This document shows positions 24,247-36,090 of a DNA stretch of 64,000 bases, piece by piece. The notes under the pieces were generated by a model that was not told the origin of the DNA, made no database searches, and saw only the letters and a list, made by a program, of their open reading frames with translations. The stretch's first letter is position 1, and each line of letters begins with the position of its first letter. The stretch is taken from contig JBANAY010000001.1 of NCBI GenBank assembly GCA_037952775.1, positions 6,436,051-6,500,050 on the forward strand, written 5' to 3'. The translations under genes were made by a program, and so were the position numbers. Source of the DNA: Clonostachys chloroleuca (lineage: Eukaryota > Ascomycota > Sordariomycetes > Hypocreales > Bionectriaceae).

Positions 24247-26305
24247 AGCGCCCCAATGCCAGATCACCAAATCATGATGGCATCGGTCGGTCTTTCTTTC
24301 CACTTATATATCTTTTGACCTTGCTTTTTCCTTCTGTTTTTCTTTTCTTTTCTTTTTCTTTTTTTTTTTTTTAAATTTATCTAGTTCGTGGTACAGGCTC
24401 GCGAATATTTATCAGGACTTCATTTCTCACACTATCTCTTCGAAAGGCAGGTATCTGTTATAAGACTTTGGTGAAATCACTGCCAAGTAGGTCGTTACAC
24501 GCCTCCGCCCAGTATAAACTCATCCTGTAACAATGGGCCTTCCTGTACAAGTACCTCCCGTAATACGATATATTACCGAAATTCTGCCATGCTTGCTTCT
24601 GTATCCCCACATTTTAATTCGTAATAAAGGGGTTTGGTACTCATGACAGACCTATCGGCGATTGCTGATAATGGAATGATGCCTGCTATTCTTGATGCAG
24701 TATTTCAAAATCAACATGGCAGACTATTGAAACAAAGACCATACTGAGGCCATACCGTCCGTCAGTGCCCTACGTCCAAGGGCAGTTGGCAGACATTCGA
24801 TGTGGGTCCCGAGATACAGTAGCCTTGGTATAGGTCGTAGAAGGCGTAACTCCGTATATCTCTATAAGGCACTCAGTTCTAGGAAGTCCAGTCTGTCTGA
24901 TGTAGACTCTACAAAGAGTAAGCCAACCCTTCTTTCGTATCATTCCTAGAATTTCAAAGCTAGCTTCGTTTTGTGCGGGCCAGAGTCGAGTCATTTCAGA
25001 TAAGTATCACTTCATTGGCAGCGAGCTTACTTGAGCCCAGTGCCAGATGTCACATGTGTGGCAGAGGCATAAGGAGGTGGCTTCTACGCCCTTATCGTGG
25101 ATTCTAAGTTTAAGTGCTCGAAGTTTGATGAAATCCTACCAATCAACTGCCGAACAAGTAAACTTTACGTAAAGTAGTTATGAGAGCTACGGCTTACGAC
25201 AGCATACATGAGTTTATAAATAGCCTCAATGTTCTTGCCACATTTTTTACGTATCAAATGCTGTTATCTCTGGACTCTTCTCGATCGTGTAGTAGAAATG
25301 AAGACATTAGAGTTCGAAGAATTACGTATATACATTCCAACTTTGACGGCTAAGTTTAAGGACTCGAGGATTGACGAACCATGCCGATCAGTCGCCGCAA
25401 GAGGCACTTTCCCTGGAGTGGTTGCTTCAATTGAGAGATAGCGAGGGGCTCACAAGTCTCCTGCTCAAAAGGAAAATCACGACCTGGAAGAAAACAGAAG
25501 CCGAAGACCAAAGATCAGTGGTCCTTGTTGATGTAATGAAGGTTGACATAAGGTGACCAAGACATTGCGAATTAAGTCGTTACAGGTTTCGGCCAAGAGC
25601 GCTTGCATCGTTTTCTTACTCGAATGAGTCGTGGAACAGAAAAACAACAGAACTACTCCGTATACAAGAAGTGGCGACGAGGAAATGGAGGATATAGCAT
25701 CAATAGCACAGGTCTCTGTTCCCACCTCAATTCAATTCAATTCGATTCGCCACCAATCAGCTCCAGTCGAGATCATCATTGATCGGGCCCATTCCACTCA
25801 ATCAAGGCATTCAGATGATTTGATTGAGTGGATTGGTCCTTGGCCTCATCTGTCATACCTAACGAGATTCGGATGAAATCGCGATCCGGCAGCTTGAATT
25901 ACAAATCTTGACAATATTATTATAACGAGCAAATGTCGCTAACGTGAGGAGTTTACTAGAAACACATGTTTCCACTCAAGTACGGAGTAGTATTGAAGGA
26001 ATTAGCGCCAGCTCCACCGATGTTCAGGCACAACCACCAGTCAATCGTTGCGATTTTGAGGCACTAAAAAACTCCACCAATTCCAGCCATTGGAGGCATG
26101 TATAACATAGACAGTTAACTATTATATCCAATAATTAACCTTCCCAAACAGATCACCAACTTATGCCGTACAAAAGAACGCTGGTTTCCAAAAAGATACA
26201 ACCAATCAGGCAATATCCCATGTTTTGCACAGCGCGATTGGGTCGAGTTATAAACACAGCTGGGACAGCCTCGCGATGACGGAAGAACGGCGCAGAGCAT
26301 ATAAT
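24247..26305. other. Gene-free interval between GMC and peroxidase genes
   Basis: About 2 kb between two convergent genes. A T/C-rich microsatellite-like tract lies at 24325-24373. Open frames of 60-80 codons exist, but none has recognisable domains. No tRNA or repeat was identified. Confidence 0.5.
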
Positions 26306-27591
26306 TTACGCTTCATTGAGCCTGGCGTAAGCCGCATCCCGAGGCCGGAGCTTTTGCTTCTCATTGATGTTGAACTCGATAGCGAGTGAGGTGATTTGCG
26401 CTTGCTATGCGCACTTAAAATCAGCGCGCGGCCAGATCGCTCAGGGAAGAGTAGAGAACTTACCGCGATCGAGTGTCCGAGCGCTTCTCTATTCTTCGGC
26501 TCCCAGCCGTCTGGAAAGCGCCCCTCGGCAAGCCAGATTCGCAGGTCTTTGACATTGCCGCCAAAGATCGAGTACATGAGCGCGCCGTTTCCGGAGCCTA
26601 GGGAGAAGTATGCATCAGTAAGGAACAGCAACGCAAAGCTCAGGTTGCAAGGGAATCTACCGAAGAACTCGTGTAGGAAGCTCCATGTCAGCGAGTATTG
26701 GCCGTTGGTGCGTTTGCACTCAGCGCGCCGGAGTCCGGAGAAGTAGGCAATGTCATCAAGCGAGAGGGATTCTCCGCTCGACGCCTGGGCAAGGAATCTG
26801 TCTACTAGGTCGGGGTGCGGAAAACTTTGGTCGGCGCAGAAGGCGATATCAGGACGCGTGAACGAGGCGTCGTGCTGGATAACCTGCGAGACCAGGGATT
26901 GATCAGCATACACCCGGTCCGACAAGGGGGAGTATAATCATATTGCATTTATAGTACTCTACTGACGTTCAAGGCATTGAGATCATGCAAGTCAATCCAG
27001 CCCCGCCCTTGGTCGAGCTCCACGGCGGAAGCAGTGAGCTGGTCGGCAAGTGTCGGTGAAAGGTTATATGCGTGCTGGATAGCATGCGACATCTGCTTGT
27101 AGGTGATGTGTCTGCCATCGCGCGGCAAGATGCCTAAACCGCGCATGTTAGTGAAAGACAACTTGTGAAGAGGTTGCGCTATTATTTACCGTGGTTGGCA
27201 AGGCTGTTGAGTCTGCGTGAAGTATGTACATCATGAGTGTAAAGCGGCGAAGATGCTACGGAGGTGGGGATGCGTACCCTGGACAAGGGGATCGGCTCTC
27301 ACTTCCAATGGTGGGAGCGATGTACTTCGGCCAGACGCCGCGATGTCCTGGGCGGCCGGGAGGCACAACGTGCCCGGCGCGACGGCTGGGCAGGAAAAGG
27401 TTGGTGATCTATAGGAGATGCCGTCGGACTTAGGATTGAACCGTTCGTAGGGATGGAGAGGGATCACTCACGCTAAAGAATAAGTCACGGGTGTGGAGCC
27501 AAATCACGAAGATGAGGAAGGGAGCAAGGGTCATCGATAGACTAACAAGCCTTCTAAAGATACCCAAAAGGGTAGTAAATAAGTTGACCAT
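26306..27591 (-). CDS. Heme-thiolate peroxidase (chloroperoxidase / unspecific peroxygenase family)
   Basis: Six exons on the minus strand, 27472-27591, 27278-27408, 27190-27212, 26967-27133, 26464-26883 and 26306-26404, give 319 residues. One exon is only 23 nt. The N-terminus has a hydrophobic segment (about residues 15-31) that could be a signal anchor. The heme-ligand motif P-C-P is at 81-83 (Cys82), followed by L-N-S-L-A-N-H-G and L-P-R-D-G-R, the signature of Peroxidase_2 (PF01328). The acid-base site is Q-H-D at 150-152, where chloroperoxidase has E-H-D; the separate distal Glu is present as Glu202 (R-A-E-C-K-R). Family members use hydrogen peroxide or organic hydroperoxides to oxygenate or halogenate substrates. 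It is divergent from the fatty-acid dioxygenase across 1.1 kb. The last intron's acceptor (26405) is the least certain junction. Confidence 0.87.
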
Positions 27592-28145
27592 GGTGAGCGA
27601 AGAGTGCAATGGGGCAGGACTGAGAAAAGGCTGAGGATAGCGTCGACAATGGACACCTAAAATACAGAGCCTATATATATAGCTATATAGAGTCTGCCTT
27701 AGATCACCTCACCTAATATTGAATTTACTACTGCGTGCTAAAATCGCTCTATGAGCTTTCGAAGCCGGGACATGCTGCGAGATGCACTTCTACTGCAAGA
27801 GCATGGGTTAGCGTTACTATCAACCTCGGCAGAGGTAGATCCAAGCAAGTTCAAGAAGCGAGACAGACAGCACTACAGTAGTTATTCTGGCTACCATGCC
27901 TCCCGCACTCAGTAACATGGTCAAAAGGCCATCGTGAGGCTATTCAGCCGCAGGAACCACTGTCAAAATATGGTAAACTCTGGCAAGTTCAAAAGCCTGA
28001 CTTGAAACCGATATCTGGTTTTGCATTCATACACTGTACGTTTATTAAGCTGAGTATGATATTACTTTGTCGCGAAACTATAAACAGAATTCAAGTACTT
28101 GTAGCTCTAGCATTCCTAGTGACTTGACTAATTGCACTATTGCCA

Positions 28146-28366
28146 GTAGCTCTAATAGGCTTGCATTAAAGAGCTATCTCAGGCTTTGATATATAGACAT
28201 CTAGACTCTCGAAACTTCAAGAAGCTCTGGAATGTTTAAAAGTATAATTAAGAAGGATATCCGTTTTTGGATGCAAACTTTATTGATTATCAAGGCTAGG
28301 CATAATGCCACCACTTTTGCGCAAAACTTTCTTTACCTTAACTGCTTGAACTATAGCGTCCAGCTC
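28146..28366 (-). repeat. Promoter repeat R3 (inverted copy of R2)
   Basis: The reverse complement aligns with R2 over about 220 bp, including AACATTCCAGAGCTTCTTGA and GAGAGTCTAGATGTC, and ends near GGAGCTGGACGCTATAGTTC. It lies between the divergent peroxidase and dioxygenase genes. Confidence 0.7.
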
Positions 28367-28370
28367 CAAT

Positions 28371-28442
28371 AGGGTTTCATTACAGAGCCACTAGGGCGTT
28401 CCTTAGACATCTAGACTCTCGAAACTTTGGAGTCTGGAATGA
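28371..28442 (-). repeat. Promoter repeat R4 (partial)
   Basis: Reading the minus strand, it contains GAGAGTCTAGATGTC and then CTAGTGGCTCTGTAATGAAA. The second block matches R1's CTGGTGGCTCCGTAATGAAT but is absent from R3. It lies 260 bp upstream of the dioxygenase start codon. Confidence 0.65.
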
Positions 28443-28702
28443 TTAAAAGCATAACTTGAGAAGACCTGCTACCTTTCCACTGCTTTCCCCAACATAACCG
28501 CCAACTATATGCATTGACGTGAACCACGGTGCGAATTGAAACTCTGGAGCCTGCTCTGACTTCTCCAGAATATCTAACGGATTCTACCACCTCATCTACA
28601 CCCAATATCTTTCTCGGGCTTTATAGTGCCTTCGTAACAGTAGCACCCACCCGCCCATCTAAAAAAAAAAAAAAAAAAAAAGAAAAACCCATTGTCAAAA
28701 AT

Positions 28703-31264
28703 ATGTCTATCTTCCCCAACCTCAAGAAATTCCGTGATTTAGTCAAATCCCACGTCGGCTCTGACTTGACCGAGAAATCCGAGCCGCTTCTCTCCAAAGT
28801 ACTCAATCGCTTCGACTCGATCCTCAGTAACCTTGGCGATCAAGACGAGCCCATCGAGGCCGCCAATCGCAAGGTGTCCACTAATTGGGGCCAGCTGCTG
28901 GAAGACGCAGTTGACTTTCTGCAAAACAACAAAGGCCTCCTCCAGGATGTGCAGAGTCAGACCCTCAGGGTCGATGAGGATATTGGAATCCTCATTGATA
29001 TTGCCCATACTAAGGTTCTGAAAGGGGGCATTGATGATAATAAGTATTTGGTGGGTATTCCATTTGCTTGGAAGCAGGGAGGGACGGTTTGCTGACAAAA
29101 GATTAAAATCCAGATGGAGCGTGTCATTCAGCTTGCGATTTCATTGCCCGACGGCTCAGATATACAAACTAAGCTCACGGGAACCCTGGTCAAGGAATTG
29201 TGGGATAGCTTGCAACATCCGCCATTGTCGTATCTGGGCGACGAGCATGAGTATCGTACCGCCGACGGGTCGAACAACGTATGATTATTATCGCAATAGA
29301 ACTTTCTAGCACACGATCCATTGGCTAATCACATTGAGCCGCTAGAACCCCCTGTATCCAAAACTCGGAATGGCAGGCACGCCATATGTAAAAAGTGTCA
29401 CTCCACTGACCCTTGGGAGGCCGTACCCGGATCCGGGAGAAGTGTTCGATAGTTCGTGCTTAAGCAGCAAATCAATGAATCTTCGCTAGAGCTAACGCTT
29501 GACAGAACTGCTGGCTCGTCAGGGACCACCAAAAGAACACCCGAACAAGATCTCGAGCATGCTCTTCTATATGGCTACTATTATCATCCACGGTTAGGTT
29601 CCTTTCCCCCCCCCCCCCTCAAACCCCCTTTTTTTCCCAGCATCACACCTCGGGGAAGTTGATCTGACCGATATCAGATTTATTCCGTACCGGCGACGAC
29701 ACCAAAAAGGATCCTAATCCGAATTATAACATCTCATCCACTTCCTCTTACCTTGATTTATCCCCCTTGTACGGCAACAACGTCCAAGAACAGGAAGCTG
29801 TTCGCACTATGAAAGACGGCTTGCTCAAGCCTGACACCTTCTCTGAACATCGTCTTCTGAGCTTTCCGCCCGGCGTCTCCGCGTTTCTGATCACATTTAA
29901 TCGCTTCCATAACTATGTAGCAGGAGAACTAAAACGCATTAACGAGGGGGAAAGGTTCAGTCCGAATCCACGGCTGAGTAAGGAAGATGCCGAGAGAGAG
30001 GTTGACAAACGCCTCTTCAACACCGCAAGACTGTACGTATTAAGTTTGCGCAAGGGTTAAGGTTAGGGTATTGCTTTGCTGACAAGCTAATCAGTGTGAC
30101 ATGCGGCCTCTACGTCAATATCATCCTCTCCGACTATGTAAAGACAATTCTTAATATGAACTACGCTCCCGCCTCTAGTTGGGTCCTGGACCCGCGAAGG
30201 TCCTTCTCCGAAGTCTTCGATAAGGGCAGTTTCCCCGTGAGCACTGGCAACCAGGTCTCGGTTGAGTTCAACCTCATCTACCGCTGGCATTCCACTGTTA
30301 GCGCAAAAGACGAAAAATGGTCTCAGGATTTCTTCCAAAAGCTGTTCCCAGGCCAGGAAGTTTCCAAACTGCCTCTTAAAGACTTCCTTACAGGGCTGTC
30401 TAAATTGAGGGGGAAATCGTGGCCCAGAAACCGGAGTGCCGCACTTTTGGAGGCTTGAAACGCGACAGCTCCGGTTTCTTCGATACACAGGCCCTAGCGA
30501 AGCTCATCGCGGAGAGTACAAATGATGTTAGCGGTAAATGCTCTCCTCCTTTCCACCCAGCCCACCTTAGCGCCGTACTTACATAAACCCTGCAGCCGCT
30601 TTCGGGGCGCACCAAGTGCCTGTCGTGCTCAGGCTCGTCGTAATGCTTGGTATCAGTCAGGCTCGCGGCTGGCACGTCGGCACGCTAAATGAGCTGCGCA
30701 AGTTCATGGACCTCAAACCTCACGAGAACTTCGAGGACATTAACCCCGATCCGAAGACACAGGAGGCCATGAAGGCCCTCTACAAGGAGCCTGATTTTGT
30801 AGAAATGTACCCCGGCGTACTTTTCGAGCATGCCAAGGAACCTATCTATCCAGGTTCAGGACTCTGCGGGGGCTTCACGATGGTTAGGGCCGTCTTGAGC
30901 GATGCTGTTACCTTGGTTAGGGGTGATCGATTCTATACACTTGTATGCTCGCCCTTGTCTCCATGTCCATGCTTGCCCAGAATGGCCACATTGGTAGCAG
31001 CTCCTTAACTAACTCGACTCTAAACAGGACTGGACGCCCGCCACAATGACGAACTGGGGGTTCGATATTATCAAGCCAGACAAACCGCAAGACAAGCTCG
31101 CTCGCGGCGGTAAGATGCACCATCTGCTTGACATCGCCTTCCCCAAGTTCTACAAAGACAATTCCGTCTGGAAACTGTTTCCTTTCACCACTCCCGGCGA
31201 GATAAAACGCATCTTTGAGAAGCAAGGGGTTGCGGGGAAGTATGACTTCTCGAGCCCGCTATAG
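28703..31264 (+). CDS. Ppo-type fatty-acid heme dioxygenase without P450 domain (one-base frame break)
   Basis: Eight exons, 28703-29050, 29114-29278, 29346-29451, 29506-29592, 29678-30032, 30095-30533, 30596-30942 and 31028-31264, give about 694 residues after restoring one base. All seven introns obey GT-AG. The protein matches the dioxygenase half of linoleate diol synthases/psi-factor-producing oxygenases. Distal His235 lies in A-T-I-I-I-H-D-L-F-R-T, S-Y-L-D-L-S-P-L-Y-G follows, and the radical Tyr416 and proximal His419 lie in Y-R-W-H. Such enzymes make 8- or 10-hydroperoxides of oleic or linoleic acid. The break is at 30409-30413 (five G): the frame then hits a stop at 30456, while the -1 frame continues the family sequence. 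The stop at 31262 ends the protein where the usual ~400-residue P450 domain would begin; no P450 sequence follows. A 21-residue-per-turn tail is not evident; the next 160 bp stays open but is unrecognised. Confidence 0.88.
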
Positions 31265-31487
31265 GACAAATCTCTTGATGATGCGGTATCTGAATTCAAG
31301 ACAAACGAAGCACTTGTATTGGAGGTGCGACGTCGAGTGGAACATAGCGGGCGCTACACTTATCAGTACCTGAAGGATCATGCACTATACGTGGAGACTG
31401 AGGAGCAAGAATGGCTTGCTTAATCAAAAGGCATTAAAGAAAAATGAGGATAGACATAGTAGTATTGCAACCCTGCACAGACTGTAA

Positions 31488-31738
31488 CTACTCATCCTCC
31501 TCCTCTAGCTCGTGTATCTTATCCCACACATGTCCTATTGACTGTTCTGTTTCTACTTGTTTGCATTCATAATCTTCATCTTCTTCGTCAATGGACTTCT
31601 TCTTCTCCCCTCTGCGTCTCCTTGCGCTTGAAGCACTGCATTACACTGCTCTCGATCTGCATCTCGAATAATGTTGAGGTAGCTTAGGATATCATCCCAA
31701 GTCTCGTAGCTTCTGCCATATTTAAAGAGATATTTCAA
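31488..31738 (-). pseudogene. 3' fragment of an unidentified gene
   Basis: On the minus strand an open frame from 31738 (Y-L-F-K-Y-G-R-S-Y-E-T-W-D-D-I-L) runs to about 31607. If one G is added to the GGGG run (C run on the plus strand, 31607-31610), it continues as a strongly acidic tail (D-E-E-D-E-D-Y-E, then H-E-L-E-E-E-D-E) to a stop at 31488. Upstream the sequence becomes AT-rich (31740-31800), so the 5' part is missing. I do not recognise the family. Confidence 0.35.
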
Positions 31739-33230
31739 ATTTTAATATTAGATATTTAATATTAGGTATTTAATACTAATTATTAAGTACTTAAATCTAA
31801 GTAATATAGGGTTCTCGCGCGACGGGCCACTCCATAGCTATCAAGCAAAGGTGGAGGCATTGGAAGAGAGCAAGGAAAGTAGCTACAATGTCTTACCAGC
31901 CACCCTGTGTATAAGTAAGCCCCTGCATCTAGCAAAACATGATCAGATTTGTTTCCGGAGAACCGCCGAGGGTTCATTTCTCACTTACAAGCCACCATTC
32001 CAATTGGCAACTCTGCATTCTTAGTTCATTTGCCTAGGGTTCTAATAGCAGCCCATAATCCTGAGGCACCGTTTCCACTTCGAATCAAAATATATTTATT
32101 TTTGAGCGTGTTTCTGTGACTGTTGCTACAGGTTGTTTATAAGCAAAGCTTGTATCTTAGTCTGCCATTCCAACGTAATGTGTAAGAGCAAGTCGTCCTA
32201 GCCTTCACCGCACAGGGCGATGAGCTGCAACAGGTCTCAGATGCAGCTCTGAAAGCAGAGATGCTTATCTGCTACGTACGGGCGCTAGCGACGTCCTTAT
32301 TGACACTTTGGGACGACTTTGTTTCAGGGGCCGCGGTAAAAAATACAAAACGGGCTTTATTTCTGAGCCTCTGTCACGTATGTTATTGGCGCGTACTTTA
32401 TATATCACCAATATTTCCTAAATCATGCTAATGAAAGCGCAATAACCTAACCCATACTGCATTGTTAGACCTTAACGCTCGTCTCAGTCTGGCCTATTTG
32501 TTTTCCCCTCTTTCTCGGGGTATAGGTAAGGATAGTACGGATAGTACACTCTTTTTATCACTCCGTCTATTCCTTTATATTAACATCTGCTCTTTGTATT
32601 GACTCAAATATATTCTTACTATTACTTATGATGTTCCATCAAGATGGACCAATCTGCTGATAGGCTGGTGAGCCTTGTCCATGTGTTAAAATACTACCCT
32701 ATTTTAACCTACTCCTACCCTCGATATGTGATATTCCCTCATGGCGGGATGAGGGGTTCTATCAACGAGTCCTTCTATGGACCTGAAAGGTTGACTATTG
32801 CTCTTATGGAGGAAAATAGGTCGGAATTGGAGCTATAGGACACTTATTGTAAACCAGAGGTTGGTGCTCGCGTCAGAAAAGGTAATCCTGCCTTAGTTCC
32901 AACGCAAGGACGCATGGGAAGCTCTTTGCATAGAGAATATAACAAACTGAATGCATGATAGCGTCTTCCAGAAGCCCCAAAAAGCAAACTCAGATGACTC
33001 AGAGCCGTCAATCTTCCTTTCGCACAAGCAGCTTCTCTAGACACGATCCACGAATAACAACCAGTATATCTCCACTCAGCGCTGATATCTCATCAATGCC
33101 ACTCGTCATCTACAAATTTCTCGTACTAGGACTAAATCTAGGAATTAGAATTCTTTATATAGTGAGAGATACACCTGATGTAATTATATATACTTGGCTA
33201 TATTATCCTTAGATAGTATTGGCTGAGATC
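31739..33230. other. Gene-free interval after the dioxygenase
   Basis: About 1.5 kb of near-normal base composition. One 64-codon open frame at 32644-32838 has no recognisable features. No RNA gene was identified. Confidence 0.5.
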
Positions 33231-34722
33231 AGATAAGGCAGTTTAATGCGCTTTGCGAAAGTACGTTTTACTCAGATATGCTTTGCGAAGGAGCACTTTG
33301 CCAAATCATACTTTGGTAGAGTACTCTTTCGCCTGCGCGATCGTTCGGACCTAATTACGGCGTCTACGGAACGATAATTACAAAAGAGAAAATATATTAA
33401 TACTCTTATAATATCTTCTTATATTCTTTTATTACTTTGGTTTTTATCTACTTAAATACGTACTGGTAATTCCTCAGTTATAGCAGTCTGTTATATAACT
33501 GGCTGATCTTACTACCCTAGATCGATAAAGTCGATTGCTGTATAGCTCTGGATTTAAACCCGGCCTATACTAAACTATACTGCTGATTAGTATAGAATAT
33601 ATCTACTATTGAAAGGCGATAAGAGTAATAAATAATCTACTTATTAAAGATAAGGGTACTTATATTATATTAAATGATAATAATACCGGGATACTACTAT
33701 TACAGGCCGCCGGGAGTATCTGTATATATTTTAATAATATTTTTATTTATAATTTAACTATACTCAGTCCTATTATAAGCTTTGAATTAAGTATATAAAC
33801 CTGTATAAACCCTTAGTCATACTATTAGAAGGGCTACTGATAGTAGACTTTATTTGCGTTCAATTATACCGCGGTCTTAATTAATTGATTGAGTATAATA
33901 AATACTCCATCCGAAGCTCTACCAATAGCAGGAAATTAGGACTATACCACAAGGCCTAATTTGGAACAGTAATACAAAATCCTCTTTCAGACCTAAGTTT
34001 TAGAACTAGAGGAGTAATATATATTTTCTAGATAGTTTAATATATAAATAATAATAGAACGAAAGATAATATAGTCAGTATATAGTTAGTATTTAGGACC
34101 TTCTGTAGGAAGACTGTAGGCTAAAAGATATTTTACCGGACGGGGATATAATAGAAATTAAATAACTCGTAATTAGTAATCGTTGAGATGCTGGTCATGT
34201 AGGGCGGTATGCAGTAAAAAACACTGCAATATTGCTATTTCGACCCCACAACCCCCTCATATTACCTGCAAAGCGCTCATAACAACATATCGCAATTAGA
34301 GCCTTCCTTATCTTCAACATACGACAACACAATAATCTTACAAGATATTCGAATTTTATTTTCTACTAATTCAATCTCTATCAGACCAGGTACTAGATAC
34401 TTTTTTCCTGAAACGAATTAATTATTACTAACAGTAGTAGCCCAATCGTGATCCGCACGCTTAATTATCACCTGGTCAAACTTAGGCTTAACCAGTTAGG
34501 CCTAAGAGCTAATTTAACTTCTTACTATAAAGAGATATCAGAGTAATATCTTCAAGGTAATATAATTAAAGCTATTTATACTGATATTAATAACTACCTT
34601 TAGTAATAGTATCTTCTAATAGTATTAATATATATATTCTATAGCTAGCTTTAAGAGTAGTAATTAGATATATAATACTATACTCTAGTAGCTATAGATG
34701 AGCTTATTAAATACCTTAAGTA
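33231..34722. other. Transition zone with degenerate short repeats
   Basis: Variants of CTTTGCGAAG recur at 33251, 33284 and 33310. The 9-mer GCGCTTTGC (33248-33256) has an inverted match GCAAAGCGC at 34268-34276, one kilobase away. This could be the ends of an old DNA transposon, but no transposase could be read. Composition turns AT-rich through this interval. Confidence 0.35.
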
Positions 34723-35090
34723 TATAATAGTTAGGTAACTTATACTGGACAGGGGTTTAGGGTAGATTAGAATATAATTAATTAGAGTATTATTCTAAGT
34801 AGTATAATCAGATTATTATAAGCTATATAATATAAGTTACTATTAATATATAAGTATTATAGAGCTAATAATAATAGATATATAGATAATATTATTAATA
34901 ACTATTAGAAAGAGTATTCTATTTAGTAAAATAAATATATATATATATACTAAGGGATTATTAAAGCTTAATAATAATCTATATTCCTAGATTATAAGGA
35001 TTATTATAAAATTCTAATAATCTATAAGTAATTAGTTAAAAAGTATAAGGTTTTATATATAATCTATATATTAGGATAAAATTTATAATA
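34723..35090 (-). repeat. Solo LTR of the Gypsy family with intact 5-bp duplication
   Basis: A 368-bp LTR begins TATAATAGTTAGGTAACTTA and ends ATTTATAATA. It is flanked by AAGTA on both sides (34718-34722 and 35091-35095). No internal element sequence adjoins it, so it is a solo LTR left by LTR-LTR recombination. Its distal part matches the LTR at 54155-54520 rather than those at 36091 or 40302. Confidence 0.88.
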
Positions 35091-36085
35091 AAGTATTTAT
35101 TTTATACTTTTAGATACTCTGATTAAGCTCTTTTTTATAATCTCTAAAGAGAAGGCTTTATTATATATTCTTTTCTTATTTAGAAAGTCTACTTCTAAGA
35201 GTACTTAATATATTAGCTTAAGATAAAGGAGGAGCAGCTACTCAGCCTCTAATATATATTTAAATTCCTTTAAAATAATCTTAAAAAAACTAGTATAATC
35301 CTAGACCTTAGAAGAGAACTTCCTTATATCTATATATATTAGTAAGATAAGATTCTTATATTATAATACTAGCTTTATTCTATCTATTTAGCTATTTTTC
35401 TTAAGAAAGTTACTAGTTAGTATAATATATAACTCAGATATTACTATAACTTCTATATACCGGAGCCTAACTTTATATAGTCTCTTAATAGCTATAAGAA
35501 ATTAAAAAAGTTCAGATTTTAAATATATAGTTATATTAATATATACTTAAGGTATATAATTTAGTTCTATATTAGCTAATTAATAATAATTATAATAAGT
35601 ATATTAAAGCAGTTTCTTAAGACTATTAGATATCTATAGATATAGTCTTTTTTTACCTGCTCTAATTATAGTACTAAGATCCCTTTATAAGTATTAGCTT
35701 AAGCTACTCTTATAAAGATTAGGCCTAGGAAGCTTAAATTTATTAATAGTAATAGAATTAAATATTATTACTCTTAAGGAGATTATCTAAGCAGCTACTA
35801 TATATATAGCCCTAGTAAGAGGAATATTAGAATTAAATCTTAGTTATAGTAGCTTTAGTAGAGTACTATAGATTACTAAATTCTATTCTTTAATAAACTA
35901 GCTAGATATATAATTTTCAGAGAGAATAATAAAGCAGACTAAATAGCTCTATATACTATCTATAGTCCTCTAATTCAGAATAAATTAGTCTAGTTTATAA
36001 TACTATAGAATAGCTACTATATTTAAAATCAGAAGAATTATCTTTATATTATATCCAGTATCCCTTAGGATCTCTATTACTTAAT
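35091..36085. other. AT-rich relic DNA of unknown origin
   Basis: Decayed sequence with very few C outside CpT. It was continuous with 53110 onward before insertion of the outer Gypsy element, because both sides carry the AAATA target duplication. No family was recognised. Confidence 0.5.
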
Positions 36086-36090
36086 AAATA

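Noticed and set aside
29600..29640. Long C run and T run as a possible further frameshift site in the dioxygenase
   Set aside because: It lies inside an intron (29593-29677), so run length does not affect the frame.
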